Source: an uncultured Muribaculaceae bacterium
Lineage (GTDB): Bacteria; Bacteroidota; Bacteroidia; Bacteroidales; Muribaculaceae
DNA length: 16,904 nt
NCBI GenBank assembly: GCA_904502025.1
Contig: CAJGDJ010000037.1
Coordinates: 1-16,904, forward strand
Direction: 5' to 3'
In this document: positions 7,171 to 15,518 of the stretch, in pieces
How the letters are laid out: each line of letters opens with the position of its first letter
Numbering within the stretch: the stretch's first letter is position 1
The notes under the pieces: generated by a model
Database searches by the model: none
What the model was told of the DNA's origin: nothing
What the model saw: the letters and a program-made list of their open reading frames with translations, nothing else
Translations under genes and position numbers: made by a program

Positions 7171-10100
7171 ATGAGTAAGAAATTCAACGAATATAATGGT
7201 TTTAACCTATCGAACGTAAATAAGGAAGTTCTTGAGCAATGGAACAAGAACGGGTTGTTTGAAGAGAGTATGAAAGTGCGTGAGGGTAATCCCTCGTTTG
7301 TGTTCTACGAAGGTCCCCCTTCAGCAAACGGTATGCCCGGTATTCACCACGTAATGGCACGTACGATTAAAGATATATTCTGCCGTTATAAAACGATGAA
7401 AGGTTTCCATGTGAAACGTAAAGCAGGGTGGGACACTCACGGTCTTCCTGTGGAACTTGGTGTGGAAAAAGCTCTTGGCATCACAAAAGAGGATATCGGC
7501 AAAAAAATCTCTGTTGACGATTATAATGCCGCTTGCCGTCAAGAGGTGATGAAATACACTAAAGAATGGGAAACATTGACTAACTCAATGGGGTATTGGG
7601 TTGACATGAATGACCCATATATCACATACGACAATCGCTACATCGAATCTGTGTGGTGGTTATTGAGCCAACTTTACAACAAAGGTTATCTATATAAAGG
7701 TTACACTATTCAACCATATTCACCTGCAGCAGGTACAGGTTTGAGTACTCACGAGTTGAACCAACCCGGTTGCTATCGCGACGTGAAAGACACTACCGTT
7801 ACAGCATTGTTTGCGATGGTAGATCCTCGTCCCGAAATGGCAGAGTGGGGTAAACCTTACTTCGTAGCTTGGACCACAACTCCTTGGACTTTGCCTTCAA
7901 ACACTGCATTGTGTGTTGGTCCAAAGATTGAATATGTGTGCGTTCAAACCTACAATCCTTACAATGGCGAAAAAATCAGCATCGTAATGGCTAAAGACTT
8001 GGTTAAGTCATATCTCAAAGCCGAAGGTGCAGAATTGCCAATGGAAGAATACAAACAAGGCGACAAAGTGGTGCCTTATCGCATCGTTGCCAACTACATG
8101 GGTAGCGACCTCGTGGGCATGCAATACAAACAACTCATGCCTTGGGTTAAGCCACTCGAAAAAGTTGATGCTAACGCAGCAGCATTCGTAAAAGAATATG
8201 CCGAAGCAAATCCAAGCAAATGTTTTGCCGTAGGTAATGACAAATTTGTTGAACTCGAAGAAAAAGCATTCCGAGTAATCCCCGGTGATTACGTAACAAC
8301 TGAAGATGGTACAGGTATCGTTCACATCGCACCTACATTTGGTGCCGACGACGCCAAGGTAGCAAAAGCAGCCGAAATCCCATCATTGTTTATGATTAAC
8401 AAGAAAGGGGAGACTCGTCCAATGGTCGACCTCACCGGTAAATATTATACTCTTGACGAATGTGCACAAGAATTTATCGACAGCTGTGTAAATGTTGACG
8501 CTTACTCTAACCACGCAGGCGACTATGTGAAGAACGCATACGACCCACAATTTAACCCCGGAGGTAAATTTGATGAACAAGCAGCACAAAAAGCTGAAGA
8601 CCTCAATGTGGTTATCTGCATGGAAATGAAGCAAGAGGGCATCGCTTTCAAGATTGAAAAGCATGTACACAACTATCCTCACTGCTGGCGTACTGACAAG
8701 CCGGTGCTTTATTATCCTCTCGACAGTTGGTTTATCAAAACCACAGCCGCTCGTGAACGCATGATGGAACTTAACGAAACCATCAAATGGAAACCTCAAT
8801 CAACAGGTACAGGTCGTTTCGGCAAATGGCTCGAAAATCTTCAAGATTGGAACTTATCTCGTAGCCGTTATTGGGGTACTCCACTACCGATTTGGAGAAC
8901 TGAAGATGGCACTGAAGAATTGTGCATCGATAGTGTTGAAACACTATATAACGAAATTGAAAAATCTGTTGCTGCAGGCATCATGGCTTCAAATCCATAT
9001 AAGGAAAAAGGATTTGTTCTCGGTGATTACAACAAAGAAAATTATAACAAAATTGACCTTCATCGCCCATACGTTGATGACATTGTATTAGTTTCGGCAT
9101 CGGGCAAAGCGATGTATCGCGAACTCGACTTGATTGATGTGTGGTTTGACTCAGGCTCAATGCCTTATGCTCAAATCCACTATCCATTTGAAAACAAAGA
9201 AGGTCTTGATTCGGGTGAACTTTATCCATCTGACTTTATTGCTGAGGGGGTTGACCAAACTCGTGGTTGGTTCTTCACGCTTCATGCAATTGCCACAATG
9301 GTATTTGATTCAGTAGCATATAAAGCTGTTATTTCAAATGGTCTTGTACTTGATAAAGATGGCAACAAGATGTCAAAACGTCTTGGCAACGCAGTAAATC
9401 CATTTGAAACAATCGAGAAATATGGCTCTGACCCTGTGCGTTGGTACATGATTTCAAATTCATCACCATGGGATAACTTGAAATTCGACCCTGCCGGTGT
9501 TCAAGAAGTTAGCCGTAAATTATTTGCAACATTATATAACACTTATTCGTTCTTTGCACTATATGCTAATGTTGACGGATTTGACAACAGCCAACCACAA
9601 GTAGCGTTGGAAAATCGTCCTGAAATCGACCGTTGGATTATCTCTCTACTCAACACACTCGTGAAAGATGTAGATGAAGCACTCAACGATTATGAACCAA
9701 CAAAAGCAGCTCGTGCAATCAATGACTTTGTAAACGACAATTTAAGTAACTGGTATGTTCGCTTGAATCGCAAACGTTTCTGGGGTGGCGAAATGAACGA
9801 AGATAAACTCTCGGCTTACCAAACATTATATACCTGTCTTGAAACAATCGCAAAACTTATCGCTCCAATCTCTCCATTCTATGCTGATAAGTTGTATCAA
9901 GATCTTGCAGGCAATGGCTCTGTTCACTTGGCATTATTCCCCGAAGTTAATGAGAATGCAATCGACAAAGCTCTTGAAAATCGCATGAACATTGCACAAG
10001 TGATTACTTCAATGGTATTATCACTTCGTCGCAAAGTGAACATCAAAGTGCGTCAACCACTCTCAACATTGATGATTCCTGTAATGGATAACGCTCAACG

Positions 10101-10713
10101 CGAAGCAATCGAATCAATGAGTGAATTAATCCTTAACGAAGTGAACGTTAAGAACTTCAAATTTGTTGATAACGAAGCAGGAGTGCTTGTGAAACGTGTT
10201 AAACCCGACTTCAAGAAACTTGGACCAAAATTCGGCAAAACGATGAAAGCAGTTGCCGCTGCTATTACATCAATGAGCCAACAAGACATCGCTTCACTTG
10301 AAAAGAATGGCAATATCACGCTCAATGTTGATGGAAACGATGCTGTAATTGAAGCTATTGACGTTGAAATCATCTCAGAAGATATTCCAGGCTGGTTGGT
10401 TGCAAACGAAGGTAATATCACCATCGCCCTCGATGTAACAATTACCGATGAATTGAAACAAGAGGGTATTGCTCGTGATATTGTTAACCGTGTTCAAAAC
10501 ATTCGCAAGAGTCGCGATTACGACATTACCGACAAAATTAACCTCGTGTTTGCACCAAATGCTGATACCGATGCTGCAATCAACGCATATAGCGACTATA
10601 TTGCTCGTCAAGTGCTTGCAACAAGCATCACCATTGGCAATGTTGCTAATCTTGAAGGAGTTGAAACACTTGAAATTGACGAAATAACAGTAGATGTAAG
10701 CATCTCAAAATAA
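7171..10713 (+). CDS. ileS: Isoleucyl-tRNA synthetase, type 2 (GXHH motif)
   Basis: IleRS attaches isoleucine to tRNA-Ile in the cytosol. The 1180-residue length and the sequence fit the long, eukaryote-like type 2 enzymes rather than the roughly 930-residue type 1. The Rossmann catalytic domain starts with PPSANGMPGIHH (49-60), where the usual HIGH signature reads GIHH (57-60). WFDSG lies at about 658-662 and the second class I signature KMSKR at 733-737. The region between holds the CP1 editing domain (TTPWTLPSN is visible), and an anticodon-binding domain and C-terminal extension follow. It is the first gene of a packed run with a DksA-like gene, lspA and a DUF4296-like gene, an arrangement I associate with Bacteroidales, so it is probably the housekeeping copy. 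Type 2 IleRS with GXHH is reported to be highly mupirocin-resistant. Confidence 0.97.
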   Translation: MSKKFNEYNGFNLSNVNKEVLEQWNKNGLFEESMKVREGNPSFVFYEGPPSANGMPGIHHVMARTIKDIFCRYKTMKGFHVKRKAGWDTHGLPVELGVEKALGITKEDIGKKISVDDYNAACRQEVMKYTKEWETLTNSMGYWVDMNDPYITYDNRYIESVWWLLSQLYNKGYLYKGYTIQPYSPAAGTGLSTHELNQPGCYRDVKDTTVTALFAMVDPRPEMAEWGKPYFVAWTTTPWTLPSNTALCVGPKIEYVCVQTYNPYNGEKISIVMAKDLVKSYLKAEGAELPMEEYKQGDKVVPYRIVANYMGSDLVGMQYKQLMPWVKPLEKVDANAAAFVKEYAEANPSKCFAVGNDKFVELEEKAFRVIPGDYVTTEDGTGIVHIAPTFGADDAKVAKAAEIPSLFMINKKGETRPMVDLTGKYYTLDECAQEFIDSCVNVDAYSNHAGDYVKNAYDPQFNPGGKFDEQAAQKAEDLNVVICMEMKQEGIAFKIEKHVHNYPHCWRTDKPVLYYPLDSWFIKTTAARERMMELNETIKWKPQSTGTGRFGKWLENLQDWNLSRSRYWGTPLPIWRTEDGTEELCIDSVETLYNEIEKSVAAGIMASNPYKEKGFVLGDYNKENYNKIDLHRPYVDDIVLVSASGKAMYRELDLIDVWFDSGSMPYAQIHYPFENKEGLDSGELYPSDFIAEGVDQTRGWFFTLHAIATMVFDSVAYKAVISNGLVLDKDGNKMSKRLGNAVNPFETIEKYGSDPVRWYMISNSSPWDNLKFDPAGVQEVSRKLFATLYNTYSFFALYANVDGFDNSQPQVALENRPEIDRWIISLLNTLVKDVDEALNDYEPTKAARAINDFVNDNLSNWYVRLNRKRFWGGEMNEDKLSAYQTLYTCLETIAKLIAPISPFYADKLYQDLAGNGSVHLALFPEVNENAIDKALENRMNIAQVITSMVLSLRRKVNIKVRQPLSTLMIPVMDNAQREAIESMSELILNEVNVKNFKFVDNEAGVLVKRVKPDFKKLGPKFGKTMKAVAAAITSMSQQDIASLEKNGNITLNVDGNDAVIEAIDVEIISEDIPGWLVANEGNITIALDVTITDELKQEGIARDIVNRVQNIRKSRDYDITDKINLVFAPNADTDAAINAYSDYIARQVLATSITIGNVANLEGVETLEIDEITVDVSISK

Positions 10714-10749
10714 ACACATTAAATTTAACAACCAAAAAACTGCAAAATT

Positions 10750-11127
10750 ATGAGCGAAAAGACAAGATACTCAGATGAAGAACTTCAAGAGTTCAAAGAA
10801 ATAATACTTCAAAAACTCGAAAAGGCTCAAGCCGACTATGAGTTATTGAAATCAAACATCATGAATACCGATGGCAATGACATCTCTGATACATCGCCCA
10901 CATTCAAGGTGCTTGAAGAAGGTGCCAGCACCCTCAGCAAAGAAGAAGCAGGACAACTTGCTCAACGTCAAATGAAGTTTATCCAACATCTTAAAAATGC
11001 CCTTATTCGCATTGAGAACAAGACATACGGTATTTGTCGTGAAACAGGAAAACTAATTCCCAAAGAACGTCTTCGTGCCGTACCTCATGCAACTCTTGGC
11101 ATTGACCAAAAATTAGGAAAGAAATAG
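10750..11127 (+). CDS. TraR/DksA-family protein with a degenerate zinc finger
   Basis: DksA-family proteins enter the secondary channel of RNA polymerase and, often with ppGpp, adjust initiation at rRNA and amino-acid promoters. This 125-residue protein has a charged N-terminal helical region, a tip-like motif DISDTS (44-49, compare DxxDxA) and the family C-terminus IPKERLRAVPHATL (103-116). Of the four zinc cysteines only C96 (GICRET) remains; the second is T99 and the last pair is missing (GIDQ). It therefore probably holds the fold without zinc, like the cysteine-poor DksA2 paralogue of Pseudomonas. It lies 36 bp after ileS and 3 bp before lspA, which indicates co-transcription. Whether it keeps DksA activity in this lineage cannot be read from the sequence. 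Confidence 0.9.
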   Translation: MSEKTRYSDEELQEFKEIILQKLEKAQADYELLKSNIMNTDGNDISDTSPTFKVLEEGASTLSKEEAGQLAQRQMKFIQHLKNALIRIENKTYGICRETGKLIPKERLRAVPHATLGIDQKLGKK

Positions 11128-11130
11128 TCA

Positions 11131-11769
11131 ATGAAACTATCAAAAGGCTATCTTGCAACATTAATCATCTTGGGTGTTGTTATTCTTGACCAAGTTCTAA
11201 AAATTTGGGTCAAGACTAACTTCTACCTTGGTGAAAGTTTTCATATTACCGATTGGTTTCAACTTGTTTTTATCGAAAATAACGGCATGGCTTTTGGAAT
11301 GGAGTTTGGAAATAAGTTATTCTTAACTCTATTTAGGATTATTGCCGTTTCAGTCGGTATATGGTATATTAGTCGCATTGTATCTAAAGATTATATTCCA
11401 AAAGGCTACATTGCTTGTTGTTCGCTAATTGCAGCAGGGGCTGCCGGAAATATTTTTGATTGCTTATTTTATGGACTTATATTTAACAACCCCATACCTC
11501 CCGAAGTAGCTACATTCATGCCCGATGCCGGCGGATATGCGTCTTTATTTTATGGTAAAGTTGTTGATATGTTCTATTTCCCATTATTTAGTTTCAATTG
11601 GCCCGATTGGATTCCATTTGTAGGGGGAGAACATTTTATATTTTTCCAACCAATATTCAATCTCGCCGATGCTGCTATATCAGTAGGGATATTCATTCTT
11701 ATTCTTTTTTATTCAAAATATCTTGCCGCTCCTTCAAACAACGAGGAAGCAACACAAGAAGCACAATAA
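11131..11769 (+). CDS. lspA: Lipoprotein signal peptidase (signal peptidase II)
   Basis: LspA is an inner-membrane aspartyl protease that cleaves the signal peptide of diacylglyceryl-modified prolipoproteins just before the lipidated Cys. The 212-residue protein has four hydrophobic stretches (about 6-25, 63-82, 92-118, 171-195). Family motifs are DQVLK (20-24), ENNGMAF (49-55), GNIFD (106-110) and VVD (144-146) with the first catalytic Asp, and FNLAD (176-180) with the second. Between GNIFD and VVD, and again before FNLAD, there is extra sequence (about 115-170 in total) that makes it longer than the 160-170 residues of proteobacterial LspA; such insertions occur in Bacteroidota. It starts 3 bp after the DksA-like gene and ends 3 bp before a gene encoding a predicted lipoprotein. 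Confidence 0.95.
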   Translation: MKLSKGYLATLIILGVVILDQVLKIWVKTNFYLGESFHITDWFQLVFIENNGMAFGMEFGNKLFLTLFRIIAVSVGIWYISRIVSKDYIPKGYIACCSLIAAGAAGNIFDCLFYGLIFNNPIPPEVATFMPDAGGYASLFYGKVVDMFYFPLFSFNWPDWIPFVGGEHFIFFQPIFNLADAAISVGIFILILFYSKYLAAPSNNEEATQEAQ

Positions 11770-11772
11770 CAG

Positions 11773-12681
11773 ATGAATAAGTGGGGGCTATACATATTAT
11801 CTGCCATAATGGGGATAACTCTATTTTCTAATTGCAGCTCTACTCCTGATGAAGTACTACCCCAAGAAAAAATGGCACAACTACTTGCCGACATTCATAT
11901 TGGGGAAAGCATTGTCGATGCCGAAAGAACTAAATACTACAATGACTCATTAAAAAAAACGGTAAAACAATCCATTCTTATAAAACATGGAGTGAGCCAA
12001 GCCCAATTAGACACATCGTTTGCATGGTATGGGCATAATATCGAAGAATATATCGCTGTATATAATCGAGTTATTGAAATTTTAGATAACGACATAAAAG
12101 CTCTTGGCTATAGTAAAGACGAACAACTAAACATCTCATTTGAAGGCGATTCTGTTAACACATGGCAAGGCGTTAATCATTATAGCTTCAACATCAACAC
12201 CCCCTCTGAGTTTATATCATTCAATCTCTCAAAAGATAGATATTGGGAGAATGGAGATTATTACACTTGGCGATTAAAACTCGCCAACAATATTTCTCAA
12301 ATAAAATGGGGGATAGCCGCCGATTATAATGATGGCTCATCAGAATTTATCAACGCCAAAATTTCAAATGAAGGTTGGAATGAAATAACACTAATTACCG
12401 ACTCAACAAAAACACTCAATCGTGTATATGGCTATATTCACGCCAAGGCCATCGACAATGAAAACATTTACCTTGATAGCTTATCATTAGTTAGACAAAG
12501 GGTAAATAGCACTATATATCGACAACGCTTTACTCAGAAAACATTTGAGATAAAAAAAGAGAAAGAGCAACCAGAATCAGACGAAGAATCACCCTCTGCC
12601 ATAAACGACATTGAGGACGATGAAAATGAATCATTATTTGGAGTCAAACGCCGAAAAGCTCTAAAGAAAAACGACAAATAA
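11773..12681 (+). CDS. DUF4296-like predicted lipoprotein
   Basis: This 302-residue protein starts with a lipoprotein-like signal (Lys3, a hydrophobic stretch, then LFSNC with Cys21 as the likely lipidation site). Asn at -1 and Phe at -3 make the lipobox atypical. Residues about 25-112 (LPQEKMAQLLADIHIGES and onward) resemble DUF4296, a family of unknown function found next to lspA in Bacteroidota; that assignment is from memory. The remainder looks beta-rich (about 120-250), and the tail (about 255-302) is highly charged, first acidic and then basic (KRRKALKKNDK). It is predicted to sit in the periplasm or outer membrane, anchored by lipid. It begins 3 bp after lspA, so it is probably co-translated with the enzyme that processes it. 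Function unknown. Confidence 0.82.
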   Translation: MNKWGLYILSAIMGITLFSNCSSTPDEVLPQEKMAQLLADIHIGESIVDAERTKYYNDSLKKTVKQSILIKHGVSQAQLDTSFAWYGHNIEEYIAVYNRVIEILDNDIKALGYSKDEQLNISFEGDSVNTWQGVNHYSFNINTPSEFISFNLSKDRYWENGDYYTWRLKLANNISQIKWGIAADYNDGSSEFINAKISNEGWNEITLITDSTKTLNRVYGYIHAKAIDNENIYLDSLSLVRQRVNSTIYRQRFTQKTFEIKKEKEQPESDEESPSAINDIEDDENESLFGVKRRKALKKNDK

Positions 12682-12694
12682 CACAACAACACTT

Positions 12695-13018
12695 ATGGCA
12701 ACATTTTCGCTATTGCCTCTTGCTGTTATACATCAAAACAGCACCTATCGAAACCACATCATAAGAATAACAAATAATAGGGTAGAACTAACTCCTTTTG
12801 AGGGAGAATGTGAGGCTACCCACTTTATTTCTGCAGTTATCGTTATTGCAAATAACAATATCGTATCATACCTTGAGAAACTACCGGCAATAACTGAGAA
12901 TTATAACAATCTACACGAAATTACTAAATTCCTTTATTCAAACAATCTCTATATAACCAACGAAGAGCCTACACTCATTAGTGTAAGCCCTTTGGGGTAT
13001 CAAATTCTCAAATATTAA
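12695..13018 (+). CDS. Small hypothetical protein at the end of the ileS-lspA run
   Basis: I do not recognise this 107-residue protein. It starts 13 bp after the DUF4296-like gene and is on the same strand, so it is probably the last gene of the run. It has no signal peptide, membrane helix, Cys pair or nucleotide-binding motif. The N-terminal half (about 1-55, with ITNNRVELTPFEGECEATHF) looks beta-rich and the second half (about 60-90) helical. The codon use and amino-acid mix look like real protein, and the spacing supports translation. It ends only 16 bp from the convergent pyrD stop, with no obvious terminator between. Confidence 0.7.
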   Translation: MATFSLLPLAVIHQNSTYRNHIIRITNNRVELTPFEGECEATHFISAVIVIANNNIVSYLEKLPAITENYNNLHEITKFLYSNNLYITNEEPTLISVSPLGYQILKY

Positions 13019-13034
13019 GCCTTATAGCAGCTTA

Positions 13035-13946
13035 TTATTGATTAATCATTCCTACAATGTCGTTAATGTCGCTAACGCCATGACGTTGGCAATAATCCTC
13101 CATATAGTCGATAATTTTCATCGTAACAGATGGATCTACAAAGTTGGCAGTACCAACTTGAATTGCTCTTGCACCTGCAAGCATAAACTCAATCGCATCA
13201 CGACCATTCATAATGCCCCCAAGTCCAACAACAGGAATATTTACTGCTTTAGCTACTTGCCACACCATACGCACTGCAACCGGACGCACAGCCGGACCCG
13301 ATAACCCACCTGTAATCGTAGAAAGATAGGGGCGTTGACGTTCAACATCAATTGCCATACCAAGCAACGTATTAATCAACGAAACTGCATCAGCACCCTC
13401 AGCCTCTACTGCACGAGCTATCTCAGTAATATCAGTTACATTTGGCGACAACTTAATTATCACAGTCTTTGCAAAAGCATTACGAACAGCACGAGCCACT
13501 TGTGCGGCACCCTCGCAGGTTGTACCAAATGCCATACCACCTTGTTTCACATTGGGACAAGATATATTTACTTCTATCGCATTAATCTTATCGAGTGGAG
13601 ATAATTTTTCACACACTGCCACATAATCATCAATTGTAGCTCCAGACACATTCACAATCACATGTGAATCCACATCTTTAATGCGAGGATAAATGTTGTC
13701 GATAAAGTAATCAACCCCCTTATTTTGCAATCCTACTGCATTAAGCATACCCGATGGAGTTTCAGCCATACGAGGGTAGGGATTCCCTTCTCGATGATTG
13801 ATAGTTGTTCCCTTAATGACAAAACCACCTAAACGATTCAAATCAATAAAATCGGCAAACTCTTCACCATAACCAAATGTTCCCGACGCAGTCAAAACCG
13901 GATTTTTCAAGTAAAGACCACCTATGTTTACACCTAAATTTACCAT
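13035..13946 (-). CDS. pyrD: Dihydroorotate dehydrogenase, class 1B catalytic subunit
   Basis: PyrD oxidises dihydroorotate to orotate, the fourth step of pyrimidine synthesis, using FMN in a TIM barrel. This 303-residue protein has NPVLTASGTFGYG (15-27), K45 near the FMN site, NAVGLQN (69-75), and NISCPN (127-132) with C130 as the catalytic base that distinguishes class 1 from the membrane-bound class 2 (Ser). GLGGI and AGARAIQVGT near the C-terminus bind the FMN phosphate. Its start codon overlaps the pyrK stop by 7 bp (ATGGTAA), so the two are translationally coupled. Together they form the class 1B heterotetramer that passes electrons to NAD+. It faces the small hypothetical gene end to end. 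Confidence 0.96.
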   Translation of the reverse strand: MVNLGVNIGGLYLKNPVLTASGTFGYGEEFADFIDLNRLGGFVIKGTTINHREGNPYPRMAETPSGMLNAVGLQNKGVDYFIDNIYPRIKDVDSHVIVNVSGATIDDYVAVCEKLSPLDKINAIEVNISCPNVKQGGMAFGTTCEGAAQVARAVRNAFAKTVIIKLSPNVTDITEIARAVEAEGADAVSLINTLLGMAIDVERQRPYLSTITGGLSGPAVRPVAVRMVWQVAKAVNIPVVGLGGIMNGRDAIEFMLAGARAIQVGTANFVDPSVTMKIIDYMEDYCQRHGVSDINDIVGMINQ

Positions 13947-14713
13947 GTCAATTCATTTATATTAAACACCGGACCTTCGGTGCACACACACACATTACCT
14001 TTAACTGTATTTTCAACACAACATAGACAAGCACCAAGACCACATGCCATCATATTTTCCAACGACACCTCGCAATCAATCGACTTCTCTTTTGCAACTT
14101 TTGCAATAGCTTTCATCATTGGAGCCGGACCACAACAATAAATCTTAGCTATATCATTAGCAAGAGCTGTGTTTGTTGTTACCAATCCTTTTTCGCCCAT
14201 TGAGCCATCTTCGGTTGACACAAACACTTTACCAATCTTCTCAAACTCGTCAAGTTGCAACACATCTTTTGCCGAACGAGCACCAATAAGGAATTTTGGC
14301 TGATAACCCTTTGCCTTGAGTTGAGCTCCCCAATATAGCATAGGAGCAACCCCAACGCCACCACCAACGAGCAAAATCTCATCATTTACACTATCTGGCA
14401 TAGTGAAGGCATTACCTAATGGCAACACCACATTAACGCAATCAGAGGTCTTAAGAGCCATCAATGCTCGTGTTCCTTCTCCAGCATTTCTCACCAACAA
14501 CCATAGATGGTTATTTTCTCTATCCACATTATTAATAGAAATAGGACGACGCAAAAACGTGGTTTTAGAGCCATCTACTGCCACTTGAACAAACTGTCCG
14601 GGCAACATTTCGGGAAGTTGAGAACCATCAACAGGAGTCAATATCAAGAGCGTATATAACTCATGAATCCTGCGATTCTCCACAACTTTCAAATCTAAAA
14701 TATATTTCTTCAT
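13940..14713 (-). CDS. pyrK: Dihydroorotate dehydrogenase electron-transfer subunit
   Basis: PyrK carries FAD and a [2Fe-2S] cluster and moves electrons from the FMN of PyrD to NAD+. The 257-residue protein has the ferredoxin-reductase-type FAD motif RRPIS (55-59), a glycine-rich nucleotide-binding segment GGGVGVAP (117-124), a CGPAPMM segment (194-200), and a C-terminal cysteine cluster. C224, C229 and C232 form C-x4-C-x2-C, and C242 or C244 provides the fourth iron ligand. Its stop overlaps the pyrD start, which fixes the pair as one operon. A TAnnTTTG-type promoter lies about 35 bp upstream of the ATG. Confidence 0.95.
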   Translation of the reverse strand: MKKYILDLKVVENRRIHELYTLLILTPVDGSQLPEMLPGQFVQVAVDGSKTTFLRRPISINNVDRENNHLWLLVRNAGEGTRALMALKTSDCVNVVLPLGNAFTMPDSVNDEILLVGGGVGVAPMLYWGAQLKAKGYQPKFLIGARSAKDVLQLDEFEKIGKVFVSTEDGSMGEKGLVTTNTALANDIAKIYCCGPAPMMKAIAKVAKEKSIDCEVSLENMMACGLGACLCCVENTVKGNVCVCTEGPVFNINELTW

Positions 14714-14747
14714 AACATTGTTATTTTACCATCGCAATATATATCTA

Positions 14748-14777
14748 CAAAGATAATTGTTAAAATCCATAATCCAA
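14748..14777 (-). promoter_or_regulatory. Predicted pyrK-pyrD promoter
   Basis: Read on the minus strand, TATCTTTG (14755 to 14748) matches TAnnTTTG, and TTGG (14777 to 14774) lies 18 nt upstream as a partial -33 box. Transcription would begin near 14741, leaving a leader of about 28 nt. It lies just downstream of the regulator's terminator, so pyrKD is probably transcribed independently of that gene. Confidence 0.65.
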
Positions 14778-14805
14778 TATCAATATGACTAAAAAATTAT
14801 CATTC

Positions 14806-14842
14806 AAAGAAAAAGCCATTTTGATATTACTCAAAACAGCTT
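14806..14842 (-). terminator. Rho-independent terminator after the XRE regulator
   Basis: On the minus strand a 12-bp stem (AAGCTGTTTTGA with TCAAAATGGCTT, two wobble pairs) closes a 6-nt loop and is followed by a T-rich run (TTTCTTT). Plus-strand arms are 14831-14842 and 14813-14824. It lies about 60 bp past the regulator's stop codon. Confidence 0.75.
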
Positions 14843-14903
14843 ACATTATACATTACGGCAATATTTTTAATACAATTTCATCACTTGTTGTCCATGTCAA
14901 ATA

Positions 14904-15455
14904 TTATTGAGAATTCTTTTGAGGCACAAATATCTCATAACTGTTATCATTATAAAAAACACGAATTTCAATAACCTGTTTTGAAGAATTGGCACTAATC
15001 GACATAGGAGTAGGGGGTTCAACTCTTTTATTTATCGAAACCTGTGCCGATTCACGATACTCCACCTTTTGAACGGCATTTTTTTGTGATTGCTGAATAG
15101 ATAAATTATCCGGTTGCTTTTCAATTACAGGCGAATCAAAGTCAAATCGCCCCATTATCGACTCATCTACAGCCGTTTGAGCATTGTCAAAACTCACATT
15201 ATCGCCAATTTTAGGCTCTGAGATTTCAATATTTGAATTAACAAGCATCTCTCCCTCGCCAAACATCAACCACATCACCGATAACTGAGGATATGCGTCA
15301 TGAATCTTGCTAATAAGCTCATCGCTTATTTTTTTATTTCTACCATTCAATATTTGCGATATAGTAGGACGGGGTATATGACTCGTATCGGCAAATTGAG
15401 AATTTGCAATATTTAATGCAGTCATAAACTTTTTTAGGCGAGTTACAATATCCAT
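14904..15455 (-). CDS. XRE-family helix-turn-helix transcriptional regulator
   Basis: The 183-residue protein has an N-terminal Cro/CI-type helix-turn-helix (about 1-68). NSQFADTSHIPRPTISQILNG (18-38) includes the turn and recognition helix, and the pattern ends with WLMFGEGEML (62-71), a common close of this domain in Bacteroidales regulators. A Gln/Ser-rich linker (about 75-155) leads to a short conserved-looking C-terminal segment VIEIRVFYNDNSYEIFVP. No Ser/Lys protease dyad is evident, so it is not a LexA-type self-cleaving repressor. It has its own promoter and terminator and a long empty upstream region with palindromes, which fits a regulator that controls itself or genes to the right. 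Its targets are unknown, and a link to the neighbouring pyrKD operon is not shown. Confidence 0.88.
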   Translation of the reverse strand: MDIVTRLKKFMTALNIANSQFADTSHIPRPTISQILNGRNKKISDELISKIHDAYPQLSVMWLMFGEGEMLVNSNIEISEPKIGDNVSFDNAQTAVDESIMGRFDFDSPVIEKQPDNLSIQQSQKNAVQKVEYRESAQVSINKRVEPPTPMSISANSSKQVIEIRVFYNDNSYEIFVPQKNSQ

Positions 15456-15486
15456 CTCTATTTAGCTTTGTAATTATTTCCCAATG

Positions 15487-15518
15487 CAAATGTAATCACT
15501 ATTATTTTAATTTCCAAA
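15487..15518 (-). promoter_or_regulatory. Predicted promoter of the XRE regulator
   Basis: Read on the minus strand, TTTG (15518 to 15515), a 20-nt spacer and TACATTTG (15494 to 15487) match the Bacteroidota consensus TTTG-N19-21-TAnnTTTG fully. The start would lie near 15480, about 25 nt before the ATG. This is the best promoter match in the window. Confidence 0.8.

Noticed and set aside
8383..8799. 138-codon ORF antisense to ileS, and similar long antisense frames in lysC, murF-like and pyrD genes
   Set aside because: The sense strand carries strongly conserved enzymes with complete motifs, so these are shadow frames.
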